From Larimichthys crocea (lineage: Eukaryota > Chordata > Actinopteri > Sciaenidae): a stretch of DNA of 64,000 nucleotides. The DNA lies in contig NC_040022.1 in assembly GCF_000972845.2 (NCBI RefSeq), positions 16,707,865 through 16,771,864 of the forward strand. Direction: 5' to 3'. The notes under the pieces were generated by a model. It had not been told where the DNA came from and ran no database searches. It was given only the letters and a program-made list of their open reading frames with translations. The translations under genes and the position numbers were made by a program. Shown piece by piece: positions 1 through 14,248 of this stretch (positions within the stretch are counted from its first letter, which is position 1; the number at the start of each line of letters is the position of its first letter).

Positions 1-1656
1 GGAAGAATGACTGTTCACATTTGCCTTCAATTCAGCACTGATTTATTTCTATCCTTGATCAAAGTATCATAGTGATAAATGGGATCTGGTAAGAGCAAAG
101 TCTTGGGATGAGAAAGGAGGCGAGAAGCCAAATCAGAGCATTTTCAGTATAAGGCCAGTCCATATAAGGCAACATTACATAAACAAGCTGTTTATAACCA
201 TTGCATGTATATGTAGAGGCTTTGATGTGCCTTAATTAAGATCAATGCAAGACGCTGTGGCCTTGAAGGATTCCTCTTGTGAAATGGTGTCTGAACAAGC
301 AAGAAAGCAGCGTCACTTGCACTTGTTTTGTTTCAAGTCATGAGAGACAGAGGCAGCAGCAGCAGCAGCAGCAGTAGAGATGCAGCCTGTCACCAGGATG
401 ACCGCAGCCACCGCAGCAGATGGAGGAGGGGAGTGAGGGAGGGAGGATGAGGAGGAACAGGGAGGTTTTGACCATTCAGCACAACCTAAAACCATAACTT
501 ACGTCCCACCCATACTCTACACGAAAACAGGAAGAGGAGCGAAAACATAAGATGTAAGAGGAATTTAGTGATTTATTCTGTGTTTGGTGTCTGCTCTGGA
601 AAAGCATGGCAGGTCAGATAGAAAGAGGAGAGCAAGGAACATGAAAAACAAGACACTAGGGAATAAGTAGAATTGCTGTCGCATGTTGAACTCCCAACTT
701 AGACCCTCTTTTTCCCCCATTTCATCTTGCATACTGACATCGTTAAAGCCATTAGTTCTACCGCATCAGGTGAATGATACGATGTGTGAATGAGTGCACC
801 TGTAGCAGCTGTGTGGATGTTTGTGCTTGTCTGACTGCATCTGTTGAGATGGCACTTCAGCGTGCTTGACTGTAACACTTGAGGGCAATTGAGCAAGTTT
901 TCACCATATTGTGAAAATGAAGTGTGTGTCAGTCCAGCTGTCTCTTAATAGCGTTCTATTTTTAAAATGTTCTTTCTGAAAAATGTGAAGAAAAGAAAGA
1001 GCAAAGCTAGAAACTATAGCGGGTTAAACCTGTGAACACGATAAAAAAAATGTTTTTTTAAATCCTCTTAATACAAATTGAGATCAGTATTCAGAATGTC
1101 TTGAAAAAGAACTTCATTTATACATTTATATTTGAAATATAAACCTTAAATATTGATTTTTATCAGTGAATCATTATCCGTTTGTCTTTCTGGAATTGAA
1201 TTTGTCTTTTTGACTTAGTCTTGCAATAAATATTATTGATCCACTCCATTTTAATTTCATCCTTTCATGACATATATCAATGCAAAGCTTTTTTGCAAAG
1301 CATGTCACAGTATGATGAAGACCACTCTATATCATGTTTGACCCTGGTGAGAATTAAATCCATAACTCAGTCAGTGTTAGTGCCAAGCTCTACATATTCA
1401 TCCACACAGAATTACAGCATTATTACTCATGTTGTTAAAATAATATGTGTGCAGTACACACATCTAGACACAAAGTGGCAGTATCATTGTTTATGGATTC
1501 ATAGATGCACCAACACTTGAGCTATAAAAACTGCAGTTTAAGGGGCCCATCAGACTGATTCACAGCACCGTATAAACCAACTGTGCAGAGGTGCAGAACT
1601 GCTACATTATGCTGACCTGTGTGTTCATCCCAGCCACACACCGGGTACAGAGAGAG

Positions 1657-1688
<32 letters not shown>

Positions 1689-4600
1689 CCTGCACTTAAA
1701 TGTTCAGAGGATTGAGCGCAAGTCCCTCGTGAAGCTCGGAAACTAAACATGGCTGACTGAACGGATAACCATATGGGGCATGACTGTCTGCCAAATGCAG
1801 CTTACATGACACACATACAGCTGATATGATCAGCTGTCAGACAATATCTCGCTGTCAAGAAAGCATCTGTCCTTTCCCCTTAATTTGACTCTTCATATTA
1901 ACTAAGTATTCACTTTATATTAGCTAATGTGGTAGCTGTTCAATAAGGCGGGACTGAAAATTATAATTAGTACTACAGCCACACATGCTGGATTTTTTTT
2001 TTTAAAGGTCAATACTAAGATTTGTTGTAACAATAAATTACAACATACTATCAGGCAAAACTATGGCTTAAAAAGGTCAAATCTGTGAACACTGAGATAA
2101 TTGGTTTATATAGCAAATGTAATTGTAAATTGTAAATGCAAATTTCTTTTCCATTTGTTTTTCTTAATTGTTATTTTTAGTCATTGTTGTCTCAGTTATT
2201 GTTCATAGTGACTGTTTGTCTAGATCTGTTTTATTGTTAGTCTCTGTGGCTTCTTTTTCTCTTTAAAAGCCTAACCATGGACAAGGACTGCAAATTAGCT
2301 ATAGCGAGAAGTCCTAATATACTCTGCATTGCCTGCATTCTATTTGACTGAAAAAAAATCTTACATGTATTGTCCCTATTAATGAATAAGAAATGAGAGA
2401 TGGATTTGATGATTGGCACTGTTTCCTGTCCTAGTCTAGTAGCTAGAAGGTTCCAGGTTCGAACCCCGGCTGGGGACTCTGTTTGGAGTTTGCATGTACT
2501 CCTCATGTCTGCGTGGGTTCTCTGCAGGTACTCCGGCTTCCTCCAACAGTCCCAAGACATGCAGGTTAATGCTCTAAATTACCTGTAGGTGTGAATGGTT
2601 GTTTTTCCTCTATGTGTCAGCTCTGTGATGAAATACAGACTTGTCCAGGTCAGCTAGGATTAGGTCCAGCCCACCGCGACCCTGATGAGGATAAGTGGTT
2701 ATGGAAAATGGATGGAGTTAAATTTGAAAAAAAAAAAGAAATTAAAACAAGCTCTCTCTGGTGGACAAACTATGTAATGGCAACAACATACGTTTGGAAT
2801 TTCTGTACCGTTACTCATCAGCTGACATAGACCAAATAATCCTACATAGCATGTGTGATAAGGTGATATCAGCCAATTTATCGATGACGTTTTAATAAAA
2901 CCAAGAGCGACAGCGAGGAAAATGAGCTGGTGCTGGTGTGTCATAAATCTAGCTTTGTGTACAAGCCACTGACACCAATTCATTAGCACCCCCCTCCCCC
3001 ATTATCATCCCTTCACCTGCGTAATCATCATCATCCAGCTCAACATTATGACTGTCCATAAACCAGAATGGCAGTGTTATGAATACAGGCCGTGTATTGT
3101 ATGTGAGTGCGTGTATACATGAATGTCATCGCGCCCAGTTTTTGAAAAAAAAAATCCTCATGTGAGCCTGAGGAGGGAAGAACACTAACTTCTAGAGAAG
3201 TCAAGGTGACCTGCTGCTGGTGAGAGAAATGGGAGTTGAGGATTATATCAGCACACACAGATCACTATATTTCTCATCCTACCCACCAGCAATTATAAAT
3301 ACCACTGCTCTTATTACTTAGCAGCCATCATACATGTAATTTACTGTTCCTGTTGTCCACACGTATCACTCAATTCACACGTATCACTCAATTCACATGA
3401 TTGGCACTGCCTGCATCTTTCACATTTCACTTCTACCAATCCAGGTTAAATGTTTGCCTCCATCCTTTGTCTCCATCTTCTCGCCCTCACTCACTTTCTT
3501 GCAGCCGATACCTCTCTAAATTTACTTTGCCACCCACCCCGACATCACTCTCTCGTTTTTTTCCATCTCCACTTCAATTCACTTTCCCATCCCCTCCCAT
3601 CCCCTCCCTCCTTTTGGTTAGCCTCATTCAGAATGAGGCTTTTGTGATTGGCTAGTATTTATATCAACTAGGTCCCAGTGCCACCTGGGACAATGGTCTC
3701 CAGTCAGATCCAGGTCACAGCAAGCAGAACCGTTCTTCGGCTCTGCACGGATCAGTCCAGTCCAGTTCAGTCCAGTCCAGTCCATCTGCCACGCAAGCCA
3801 ACTTCACAGACAGCCATAGCTACCGCACCGACTCACCCACTGGCATCACACACACAGGTAGGTAGGCGCACACACACACACACACACACGTACATCAGCA
3901 GGTGCTGCATCACTGCTCTCGTTTGCCTCACAAACACAAAAACATGCACACACACAGGTGGATAGTTGAAGATCTGGCTGAATGCACTCACCTGCATCAT
4001 GCAGGCAGGTGAATATCCACGCAGAGCTTTACATCTGAGCCCAGGAGAAGCTCTGGTACAGTGATATTGCCTTTCACAGCAGATGACAGCACTGGCAGTG
4101 ATGCTGAAAGACAGGTGAAGGTAAGTGAATGTAGCAGTCACCTGCATGTTTGGTGGGATGAGATACAACCACAGCAGATTATGTGTGCAGCACAGAAGAG
4201 AAAGAAAAAGCAATGAGAGATCAGTCAGGCTTAATCTCAAATTGCCATTTAACACAATGGCAATACTTTAACAGGCTGAGCAAAATGTTGTGACTTTCTA
4301 CTCCTAAGTTAATCAACTTATAGAGTATAGATGTAACATTTGGCCCTTCAAATAGAGGCTAACTTGCCTCATTGTTGGTACCCACTCACCATCCGTGTTT
4401 CTCAGTTACTGGAGTAGTTTACACAGGATTACCGGAGGATAATCCATTTACAGTATTTAGAGACATGAGTCGCCATCTGTCTGCGTTTATCACAGCGAGG
4501 GAGCAGTCGGCACCGGCTGACTGCATACAGACAACACTTATATACGGTAAGACGAGGCTAAATAAGGACTGTGTATGAGGTATAAACTGCTAATTGGTGG

Positions 4601-5690
4601 CTAATTGGCAAATTGTTCCGTTAATTGTCACTCAGCGTCTGGTCACGACCTTTAAACTGCGCGCGCACTCCAGCTATGTTGTTGAGATTTGCTGCCTTCA
4701 CATGCCGTCGTAAACTTCAGTTTCAGCCACAACGAGTTTCATTTTGTGTCGGTTTTCCTTCGCTGTTAGCATCGAGGCTAACGGCACTAATTTTATTTAT
4801 TTTATTAGAAACCAAAGACACACACACACACACAGTAGCATTGTGGTGTATTTTAAGGGCTGCAGTGAGGAGGAGAAGACAGAAAACACCTGGCGTCAAA
4901 CAGGTTAGCAAGCTGAAAACAACAAAACAGTAAAGATATAATAATGCAATTTGAGACCGAGATATTAAGAGCAAAAAAAAGACAAAATCACACTCATTAT
5001 TATTATTATTAATAATTAAAATGTTTCTTATTTACCACGTCCCTGTGCACTTCACCCGCACTATTCCGACAGCACGTGAAAGCAGCAGTTGTCCAGAAGA
5101 CTTCATTGCTCCTGCAAACAAGTTAATTGTATCTAGCTGTGGACCAGAAACGCCCTTTGGCTACATTATTCACTTTGACGGGGCTGACAATCGCTAATCC
5201 TTCAAATTGTCAGTGAGTGTGAGTAAAAAAAAAATGTTGATCTTCATTCCAGCACTGATAGCTGCATGTAATGAGTGAGATACTTGATTGTTGTTTGTCT
5301 GTGCAGTAATTTGCATTAATGACACGCAGGGTTGTGCTAGTTGATTTTAATGAATGTGTTTCTCATTCCACTCTTACATCAGGCTTGCTCTTGCTGTGGT
5401 GATGGTGCATGAATATCTGAAGACTACCTACTGACGATGAAGTTTCCAAACCAAGAGCCTGCTTTCGTCACCTGCTGCCATCAAACAAATGCAGTAACCT
5501 CTTAAAACACCAGCTCTGTTGTCCAGCATATTTATTGCCTTATTTCTACCATTCCACTGTACCAGCAACCCCTCGGATATTATCTACTTGCTCGACACTT
5601 TGCCCAGGTGTTTTTATTAGCTGTGAAAAGCCTCTGCCTCAGCTCTCCCACAGTTTTTTTTTTCTCACTTTGGAGAATCTCTATTCCCAA
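1..5690. other. 5' flank of the neurabin gene; no coding gene recognised
   Basis: No exon with convincing splice sites or protein similarity was found on either strand before the neurabin start codon. The stretch holds a short CAG run near 351-376, an AG/TG microsatellite at 1649-1688, a tRNA-derived SINE at about 2399-2717, a CAGTC-type minisatellite near 3748-3783 and CA repeats near 3869-3889. Non-coding first exons and the promoter of the plus-strand neurabin gene should lie in here, perhaps around 4650-5530, but I cannot place them from sequence alone. Short open frames here are low-complexity or lack gene-like context. Confidence 0.6.
2399..2717 (+). repeat. Degraded tRNA-derived SINE with RTE-like tail
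   Basis: The head carries a perfect RNA polymerase III B-box-like motif, GGTTCGAACC, at about 2456-2466. The body follows the familiar fish SINE order: a 'gtttgcatgt' block, a 'tctgcgtgggt' block, a 'ctccggcttcctcc' block and an 'acatgcaggtta' block. The element ends in an ATGG-type tail near 2700-2717. This match is to a family remembered from many teleost genomes; the copy has diverged and is unlikely to be mobile. Confidence 0.75.
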
Positions 5691-8600
5691 ATGATGCGGG
5701 CGGACAGTAAAGGCCGAAGTGCCTCCCCTCACAGGATAACCTATAAGTCTGACTTCCACGCAATCAAATGTTCATTTGACACTGCGACTAGTTTACAACC
5801 AGGGACCAAAGCTGCTGTTGCTGCTGCCCAGTGCTCTGCTGTGCACTCAACCAGGCTGCAACCATCCAGCATGTCAGATCCCATGACGTCTCACACCAGC
5901 ACAGGCAGGAGAGGCAGGGTTCAGAGCACCAGGGGAACAAAGATAAGAGACAATATTTTCCTGCAAATGGACAGCCAGCAGCTCAAACAAGATGGTGGCC
6001 CAGTGCTGAGTTCTGGCTCCACACCTCTGCTTCCTCCCAGTAATCCTACCCTACAGCCCCAAACTTCACCTTTCTCTGGATCCAGGCGTTCAGTGGCTAG
6101 TTCCTCGTCTCTCCTGAGCACGGTGGCCAGTGCTTCTACTCTAGATTCGTCTTTGCAAGATAAACTATCAAGATCAGAGGAGATATCGGATATTGACAGA
6201 GCTGCTCTGGCTCAGAAGTTCTCTGTAACCCGGAGGTTGTTTGAGACCAAGGTGATGGAGGTTGAAGGCAGTGGAGGGCAGGTTTCAAAAGGTTGCAGGG
6301 GAAGCAAAGGGGTGGCAGATGGGAAAGGAGATGAGGAAGAGGAGAGAGGAGGTGTCAGCCAGGTGGAAAAAGAGGAAGAGGCAAGTGGGGAAAGCAAGCA
6401 CGCCCAGGAGGATAGTTTTGATAAAGACAAATCCATAAATCTACCCATCATAAATATTTCCTCGCCAGAGCCTCTCGCACAGGCCTCACTGACAAAGCAC
6501 CCTAAATCTCCTGTCTCGGATAGCCCTAGTGAAGCATCGAACACATCTCCTCCCTGTCTTGACAAACATGGTCAAGCCACAGGATTACAATCAGAGAGAG
6601 AAGGGGAAGAAACTGCAAGTCTTGACCTCTGTTTGACTCCAGAGGAGCCAGTGAGGGCAGAATTGGTTGACATAAAAAACGAGTCATCAGAAAGTGATGA
6701 AAATGAAGAAGAAAAGGAGCGGAGAGAGGCCAACAACAGGGTTGAGGATGAGAGAGAAAAGTATATGAACAGAGCTGCAGGAGACAGGGTGCAGAACCTA
6801 GTGGATGATGTTTTTGAGGGACCCTATGTGGAAAAAACACCATATGCACTAGAAAACGGAGTGGACCTAAGAGCAGGAGACGATGGGCCAGTCGTTCCCT
6901 CAGAAGAACACCAGAAGGAGTTCTTAGCCAGCATGTCAGGTGAAAGGCAGACTATGGATGACAGGGAAGGTGAAGGAGACAAGTATCGGCAGGTGAATGA
7001 ACAATGGGAGGGGCAGAGCAGACATTTCATTGCACAGGCTGAGGCGTTGACAGAAAAGGGGTCCTGCATGAAGAAAAAGACAGACGCAGGAGTTGAAGAA
7101 ATATCTGAAAGGAAAGAGAGAGGCGTGATGCAAGAAGAGGGTATTGACGAGGAAGTTGAGTCCTACAGTGTGGGAAAGAGGAAAAGTGAAGAAGTAGAAT
7201 GCGAACAGACTCAACAGATGGAAAGAACTGACAAAGAAGAGAAAATAGAGAAAGAGGAGCATGTCAGCGAGGAGGTCAAGCATGAGGAGTGCCAAGAGGC
7301 CAGCGATGGGAAAGATAATGTAGGAGGAGGCCAAGACGACCAGACAGGTCCTGCAGTAATCTGTGGGATTGAGAACGAGGCTTTTGCGTGTGAGCAGGAA
7401 TCTCAGTCTCATCCAACGTCACCAGGACAGGAATGTGAAGACTCTGCAGAGCTTTTATTGGAATATGATGAAATTCCTGGTGTGCCTGAGGTGTCCGATC
7501 AGGAGGATGAGGATGCGGCGGAAGTTGCGAAGAGAAAGGTCAGGTTCTCCTCAGCACCAATCAAGGTAAAGAAAACCTTTAAATTTAATAATAATTTAAT
7601 ACAAATTCAGGCTATTATTCACTTTATTGACAGCTGCAGGGTCACTTTATGCATTTACAGAAGCTCTTTATTCTAGATTTGCATGACTGTCAGTTAAAAG
7701 CTGGTATTTGAAACCATATTAGAGCGGTGTTTGCCCAAAGCCATGTTTCTAATCCATTAGACGAGGAGGAGGAAAGGCAAGACCCCACATGCTTCATTCT
7801 GTCAGCTCAGAGTTGCATTCATATAAAAGCACAGAAAACATTCCTGTGTATGGCATTAATCCGGCTCAGTTACATAACAAACTATTGTATTGGTCAGTGT
7901 ATTATCAGTAATTGACACATGGAAATTGTGTGTGTACATTGAGATTTTTTTGCAATCCTCTAATTATGTCTGTGCAGCTTGCTCAATCCTGTCACACTGA
8001 CAGATTTACCAACATAATCAGTGTTTTCTTGTTGTGTCAATAGCTAAGTCAATGGGCCTACATTTGACATCTGTGTTGACTTAAGCTGAGTCCAGTGACA
8101 TAAACTGTGCAATATTGAAAGATTGCTGTCTTTCAGGTGTACTGCACCTATTCCAACGCAGAGTACGACAGACACAATGAGGATATTGACCCAGTGTCCG
8201 CCTCGGCTGAGTATGAGCTCGAGAAGAGAGTGGACAGGATGGATGTCTTTCCAGTGGAGATAGAAAAGGGTGTGTGCTCCCAACAGAACCCAGAAGGAAA
8301 AGAAATCATGCAAATGGCCATATCAGGTGGTATAGTTCTGAGACTTTTATTTATAGGAATTCTGTTGGGTTAGTTAAACTATTCAGATGTATGTCCAAAA
8401 AAAAAAGAAAAAAGTCTGACATAAAGGGGGGAAAAAACACACTTATTTCAAATACCAGGTTTTCCCTGTTCATTACATGCCTTTTGCCTCTTCATGGTGC
8501 AGCAGTCTTACCACGACTAATGTTGTTAATTTGAAGACAAATTCTTAATGTGTTTTCCTTGTAGGAGACGATGGTCTTGGCATCAGTATCATAGGAATGG

Positions 8601-10218
8601 GGGTAGGAGCAGACCAGGGGCTGGAAAAACTAGGAATCTTTGTCAAGACAGTCACTGAAGGAGGAGCAACACAAAAGGATGGAAGGTACATTTCTACATC
8701 TGTCTTGTTTATTGATTGATCCTTTTGTCTCTATATGTCTGTATATACATATATGTGTGTGTGGTTGTTAGGATTCGGGTGAATGACCAGATAGTGGATG
8801 TGGACGGGGTTAGCTTGGTTGGAGTCTCCCAGCTGTTTGCAGCCACGGTGCTCAAGAACACGTCAGGCCTTGTCAAGTAAGTTGTCGTGTTTCAGTGCAG
8901 TGTGGGTGTGCTGCTGTATTTTTTTATTTATTTTTTCCCCCACCATTTGTATGCCTTGCTGCCTCTTTGGGAGAGTAGTGGAGTGTAAAGTCTTTCCTAT
9001 TAGTGACTCACAGGATACACATTACAGTGTATTTTTGGGCTGATGTTTTAGAGCCGTCCATCAGATCAGTGACTCCAGAGTGTTTGCTACATTAGTGGTG
9101 TTATTTAAAGATGGAACAGTGGTAGCAAGATAATTATATATTATAGGATAGAATATTATATACATTCTGCCAACCATTTTCCTGCCAGTAATTCAGATTG
9201 TAAACATTAGAGATTTGGAGGTTTGGGTGTCAAGCAGCATCTCTGCTTTTAAAGCTACATTACAAGATTACATTAATTTCCTCTACATGACTTTTTTTTT
9301 TGTCGCCTGAAAGAGTTTTTATGATGTAGTTTCTCAGATGACAAAACTTATTAATTCAGTATTTTTTTTCAGCAACACCTCCAAATTTCTAGATACCTAA
9401 GTGTCTGTAAATGCGCCCAACTAAACTTGCAACTGCATGAATCGTTAATGTAATTGGTGCCACTTGTGCGACCACCAACACAGGTGGAAACAATGTGATG
9501 ATTTTGCTCACAGCTTTGACGGATTTCTCTGTTTGGCTGCAGGTTTTTGATTGGACGAGAGAAGGAAGGCGTAGAGAGCGAGGTGGCACGACTGATCAAC
9601 GAAAGCCTGGAAATGGAAAAAACATCCAGAAAGGTGAGTTTTCCGAAAGAGAAGTGGAGTGTTTGTCGTGTTTGATTTCTTTTGGTGATTTGATTGTATT
9701 TCTTTCTCTGTGTATGTGTCTTTTTAAAAATATGAAGAGAGGAAGCACAGGTGGAGATGAATATAATGATAGTAGCATGTCAGAGAGGGGCTCAGTGGCT
9801 GAGGAAGAGGAGGAAGATGATGATGAAGAGGATGATGTGTCTGTTCTTTCCAGCATGGACAACTACCAGCTCTGCCTCAAATACCAGCAGGTACTCCACA
9901 TTCAACATTAACTCACTGACATCCATAAACAAAGTAAAATATACAGTATGCACCAAACGTACTGGATATCAGCTCAGTAATACATTCAACTGGCGAGATA
10001 ACCCAAAACCCATTTCACTTTAGTTTTATCATTCAATGAGTGTAGTAAATAAATATAGTTGTCAGTACTACCCTTTGCATGTAATCTAAAATTTGTCTTC
10101 CCACCCTGTCTGTCTTCATAGCTTCACTCAAAACTACGAAGCAGAGCAGCCCAACTTCACCATGCTAGAGAAAAGGTAGGTCACTCAGCTGAGACTGAGA
10201 TCTCTCTCCTTCTCTATT

Positions 10219-10249
<31 letters not shown>

Positions 10250-13200
10250 CACTAATAACTGTACTCACTTTAATACACTACCTTTGCATCCACATTTGGA
10301 ACAGTCTGACCCATTTAACTGTGTATGAGATGGCTGGGTGTGGAGTTACTAGGACGTGGGCTGCGTTCCAACACTTGTCCACGTCAGCCCTGCTTTTCTG
10401 CCTTTGCCTTGAAGTAATCACCGCTATGACATAACTGGGTTGGCGAAAGAAAATCTGTCTTTCTTCTGTCCGACTGCATGAGATCAGCGAATACTTCACT
10501 TGTTTTATCAAAACTCTTGCAGTAAGACAACTGAAGAATAGTTTGACACATGACGTAACAACAAAATGGCCTTTTTTTCCCCTTTTGCCTTGTGTATATG
10601 ATTATCACAGACATGCATTCATAAAGCATACATAATGTAATCTTTTACTGTATGTCTGCCAAGTTAAAGGCATTGGAGGAGCAGCAGGCCTGTTTGGAGA
10701 GCCAGAAGGATGAGTTGGAGCAAAGAGTGGAGGATGGAGAGGAGAAAGCTGACAAACTAGAGAAGTATGATGCTATAGACATATATCTTTAAAAATGCAT
10801 TTTGCCATGGTAGACATGATGGATCTGTACGTATATGCAGATCTATCTTACAGACGGAGTGGGAGCCTAAAGCCTGTGAGGATAATCTTGTTAAGAAAGA
10901 AACATTATGAAGATAATGATGACTTTTGCAGGGTTTTAACAGCCCTCACTCTTTTGTCAGGTATTGGCAAGAGGCCCAGACACTGTGCAGGGTTGTGAGC
11001 CAGCGACTTGCTGATGCCCAGAGCCAATCAGAAAGCTTGGAGATCAAATACAGCAAGGCTAAGAGACTGGTCAGAGAATACCAGAGCAGGTATTTATCTA
11101 ATTCATCCAATCCAGTTATTTCTCTGGCAATATGGAACATTATTTTTTTAATTACTGGGTGTGTTTGGTGAGATGGTAAATTATGTGAACCTCCTCCCAT
11201 CATAGATTTGGAATTAAAGAACTTTTCAAATGTTTTTTGTTTTTTTTTTCAGAGAGGAGGAGAGGGAGAAAAGAGAAGCCGAGTTGAGGAGAGAAATGGA
11301 GGAGAGAGATAAGCTGCACAGAGAGGCAGTTGAAAGACTTCAGAACCAGGTGAGAGAAGGCTCCTCAATCCTGTATGGATTTACTTTGTGGAGCCTGCTG
11401 TTTTTCTGCAGTCATTGTTTCACACTGTTTATCACAGATAACACAGCTGGAGAGGAAAGAGACTGACAGAAAGAACCACTCCGTGGACTCTTCAGTCACA
11501 GGTAGGGTTTCTGTCACCACGTGTCTTTTTGACTTCGAGTCACTGCTGGAATGTTCAAAACCATTTAATGTTTAAAATTTCAACTTCTTCTTAACTGTGT
11601 GTCTCAGGCCCAGACTGGTATATTCCTGTCCCTGATACAGGACGTCTAGACTGCAGTGCTCACATAGCCAGAGCTCAGCTCGCCCAGAAATCAAAGCGCC
11701 ACCCGCCCTCTCGAGACAAACTTAGAGAGAGCTTTAGAAAACAGGTAGGAGACAGTGCTGTAAAATTGACAACTTGCTGTTTCTGACTGTGAAGCTGACA
11801 CACACACACACGTCCTCATGTTGCTTTTAGGAAGATGAATCTAAGAAACACCAGGAGAGCCAAGTGCCGACTGCTCCCACAGTGCTACCGAGGAGCTGCA
11901 GAAGTGACCTGTCCAGCACATCGTCTTTCTCAGCCCTCAGTCCTCAGCCTAACACTGGCTCTGTCTTCACCCCTCCCATCTACATAAATGACAGTGTCAC
12001 ACCTTCACCTTGCAAATCCTCCGCATCAAGGAAGTCCAAAAGGAAATTTCCTGACTTCAGGTGCAGGGTCTCTGTCTCTTTCTTTTGTCCTAGATCAAAA
12101 TATCATGGCTTAAAGGCCATAGTAGTTTTATAGATTACCTTTCGCTGATGGCAAGTCTTTGGTTATTTGCCGGAGACCAGCCATTTTGGTGGTGATATGC
12201 TTTTCCTGATGCTTTTTTTTATTGACCTTTTCTTTTTAGTGGCCTTCGCAAGTCTCTCAGCAAAAGAAGAAGTGATAAACAACGTAAAAGATCCATAAAC
12301 AGGTGTGATATCACAAAAAATACAAAAAAATTTAAGATTAAATTAAAAATAATGTGACTTGATAGGCTGATGGTATTCACACATGACTTGTTTTTGTGTC
12401 GGATATTGAAAAATGCTTAAGTGTCCGACGTTTTATTGAAATATGTTTTGTACCAGAGCGTCGTGTGGCGACCTAGTGGATGAGCCCGCTGGAGTTTCTC
12501 CGTCAGGCTCGATCACCTCCATGCCTTCTTGTCTGCCTTTCCCCTGGTTCGGAGAGCGAGGGAGAGAAAAAGAAGAGGGGGGTGAGCGAGGCAGGGAGAG
12601 ACTTCGATCCGTGTCCAGCAGCAGCTTACCGTACCTGACCACCACAGGCAGAAGAGACCAGGTAAGAAAAAATGGACTGATGGATAAAATATGCACACGG
12701 CTCAATGAAGGCTAAACAGGCTAATGTGTACTCGGACTAATAAGATTATGAGTTCTGCTCACGGTCTTCTCTGCATGCCATCCTTCTCCCCTGTCTGAAT
12801 TTTCTGATGTAGATAACAGACAACAGAAATCCTGTGACAGTATGTAGACTACTGTATGTAGGCAGCCTTTTTTTTCTTACTTCCAGAGTATTGGCTCACC
12901 AGTGTGCAGCTCCAGCATGGTGGGTCATGTCTCTGATCTCTCCCTCTCTGGACACTCTCACACTTTCACCTTTTCATCCACTGAGGTGAGTCTGTCCTTC
13001 CCTTCCTTTGTCTTTCCCTTTTTCTTACTACTCCACCCCCATGGTGCACTCTTTTGTCCAATCTTTTCTTTTCCCAAGTCTACTCTCTTCTTTAGTTACA
13101 GTTTCCCTCTCAGTTCTGTCTTTCTCCTTTTATGTCACTCACTCTCTGTCTGTCTTGCATTTTGTCTCTGGTGTCCTGTCAGACGTTGGACGATGACCCA

Positions 13201-13743
13201 GTTCCCACCAATAACAACAACCAGTGGCAAAGCCGACCCGTGTTGGAGTGGAATAACCAGCAGGTGTGTCTGTGGTTAATCGCCATGAACATGGACCAGT
13301 ACGCGTCTGAGTTTGCTGCCAAAGGTGTGGATGGGACACAGCTGCTCAACATGGACAGTGAGAAACTCAAAGTGAGTGGTAGATTCTGTACAAAAAAATA
13401 AACATCCATTATTACTAACCTGTTCTACAGAATCCATGCTTATTCTGTTTACATTCACATGCGTCGTCTTCCATTTCTCTTTCAGGCTCTGGGAGTGTGC
13501 AGCCATAGTGACCGGTCTGCGCTCAAGAAGAAACTGAAGGAGATGAAGAAAGGCGAGGAAAGGGGACAAAGGAAAGGAGAGAAGAGGCTGAAAGAGGAAA
13601 AGGAGAAAGAGAAGAATGTGGTTTTGGAAAAGGAGAGCGAAGAACAGGAGAAGGCGAGGATGATGATGATGGTGATTGGGGAGAAGCCTGTAAAAGACAC
13701 CAGACGTAGTGGCAAAACCGTAAGAACCGAGTCGCTCTTATAA
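5691..13743 (+). CDS. ppp1r9a-like: Neurabin-1-like protein (PP1 regulatory subunit 9A family)
   Basis: Neurabins are actin-binding scaffolds that bring protein phosphatase 1 to dendritic spines and cell junctions. Eighteen coding exons join in phase to 1386 codons: 5691-7565, 8137-8326, 8565-8685, 8772-8876, 9543-9633, 9738-9890, 10122-10175, 10664-10764, 10961-11089, 11253-11349, 11438-11501, 11608-11744, 11831-12060, 12240-12302, 12457-12661, 12887-12985, 13183-13371 and 13486-13743. The start at 5691 gives an N terminus with the RSASPHR motif known from neurabin-1, so the earlier in-frame Met at 5535 is probably 5' UTR. Domains in order: N-terminal actin-binding region with NIFLQM; a long acidic stretch; PP1-docking KVRF (616-619) followed by SSAPIKV; PDZ (about 689-775) with [10 protein letters not shown]; an acidic linker ([12 protein letters not shown]); coiled coil (about 846-1000); a Ser/basic region; SAM (about 1257-1320). 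The SAM domain separates it from spinophilin (PPP1R9B). It could be the fish ppp1r9al-type ohnolog rather than the direct PPP1R9A orthologue. Confidence 0.92.
10213..10250. repeat. CA microsatellite in a neurabin intron
   Basis: A short CA run follows a pyrimidine-rich stretch about 40 bases downstream of the donor of the 54-bp coiled-coil exon ending at 10175. It is a simple repeat and is not itself coding. Confidence 0.7.
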
Positions 13744-14149
13744 CGGCGGCGTCTGAGATGCACCACCAGCACGAGGCTGTGTTTGCAGTCAAACAAATAC
13801 ACTTGAACCAGACTCTGTTTAGTTAATAGAAACCGTTAAATCTACTGCCCAGACCCTCTGTTACTCACATCTTAATAGTTACCATTTAAGATACAGAACA
13901 TTGTTTTAACTGATAAAAACATCTTTGGACCTGAGCAGAGGTTGATTCCAGCACCAAAGTAAACACTCACTGCAGATGAGCATCTCTCAGCATTTGTCAG
14001 GTGTTAAAATATGATAATTTGCTATTGTTTTACAGCTTTTTTTTAATTTTTATCATGAACTTTAAATTATCCTTAGAATGATTTTAATATTTAACAATGT
14101 GCTGATTAAGCACGCGGGTATTTGCTTGTAAATGCTTTTTTTATGTATT

Positions 14150-14155
14150 AATAAA
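14150..14155 (+). terminator. Polyadenylation signal for the neurabin gene
   Basis: A canonical AATAAA lies about 407 bases after the neurabin stop codon, in AT-rich 3' UTR sequence. The minus-strand itga6 signal lies under 100 bases further on, so the two transcripts end tail-to-tail. Confidence 0.65.
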
Positions 14156-14242
14156 TAATGCTTCAAAACCTTTTTAACTCACTTATTTATCCTTGAACAA
14201 TCAAGACGCCAGAACACTTGAATATGACAACATTCAAACATT

Positions 14243-14248
14243 TTTATT
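14243..14248 (-). terminator. Polyadenylation signal for itga6
   Basis: TTTATT on the plus strand reads AATAAA on the minus strand, about 700 bases beyond the itga6 stop codon. The interval 14249-14943 is therefore the likely itga6 3' UTR. I saw no second cytoplasmic-tail exon of the alpha-6B type in it. Confidence 0.6.

Noticed and set aside
5535..5690. Upstream in-frame Met adding 52 residues to the neurabin protein
   Set aside because: The neurabin N terminus (Met, then RSASPHR) starts at 5691; the upstream part has no similarity to the family and looks like 5' UTR.
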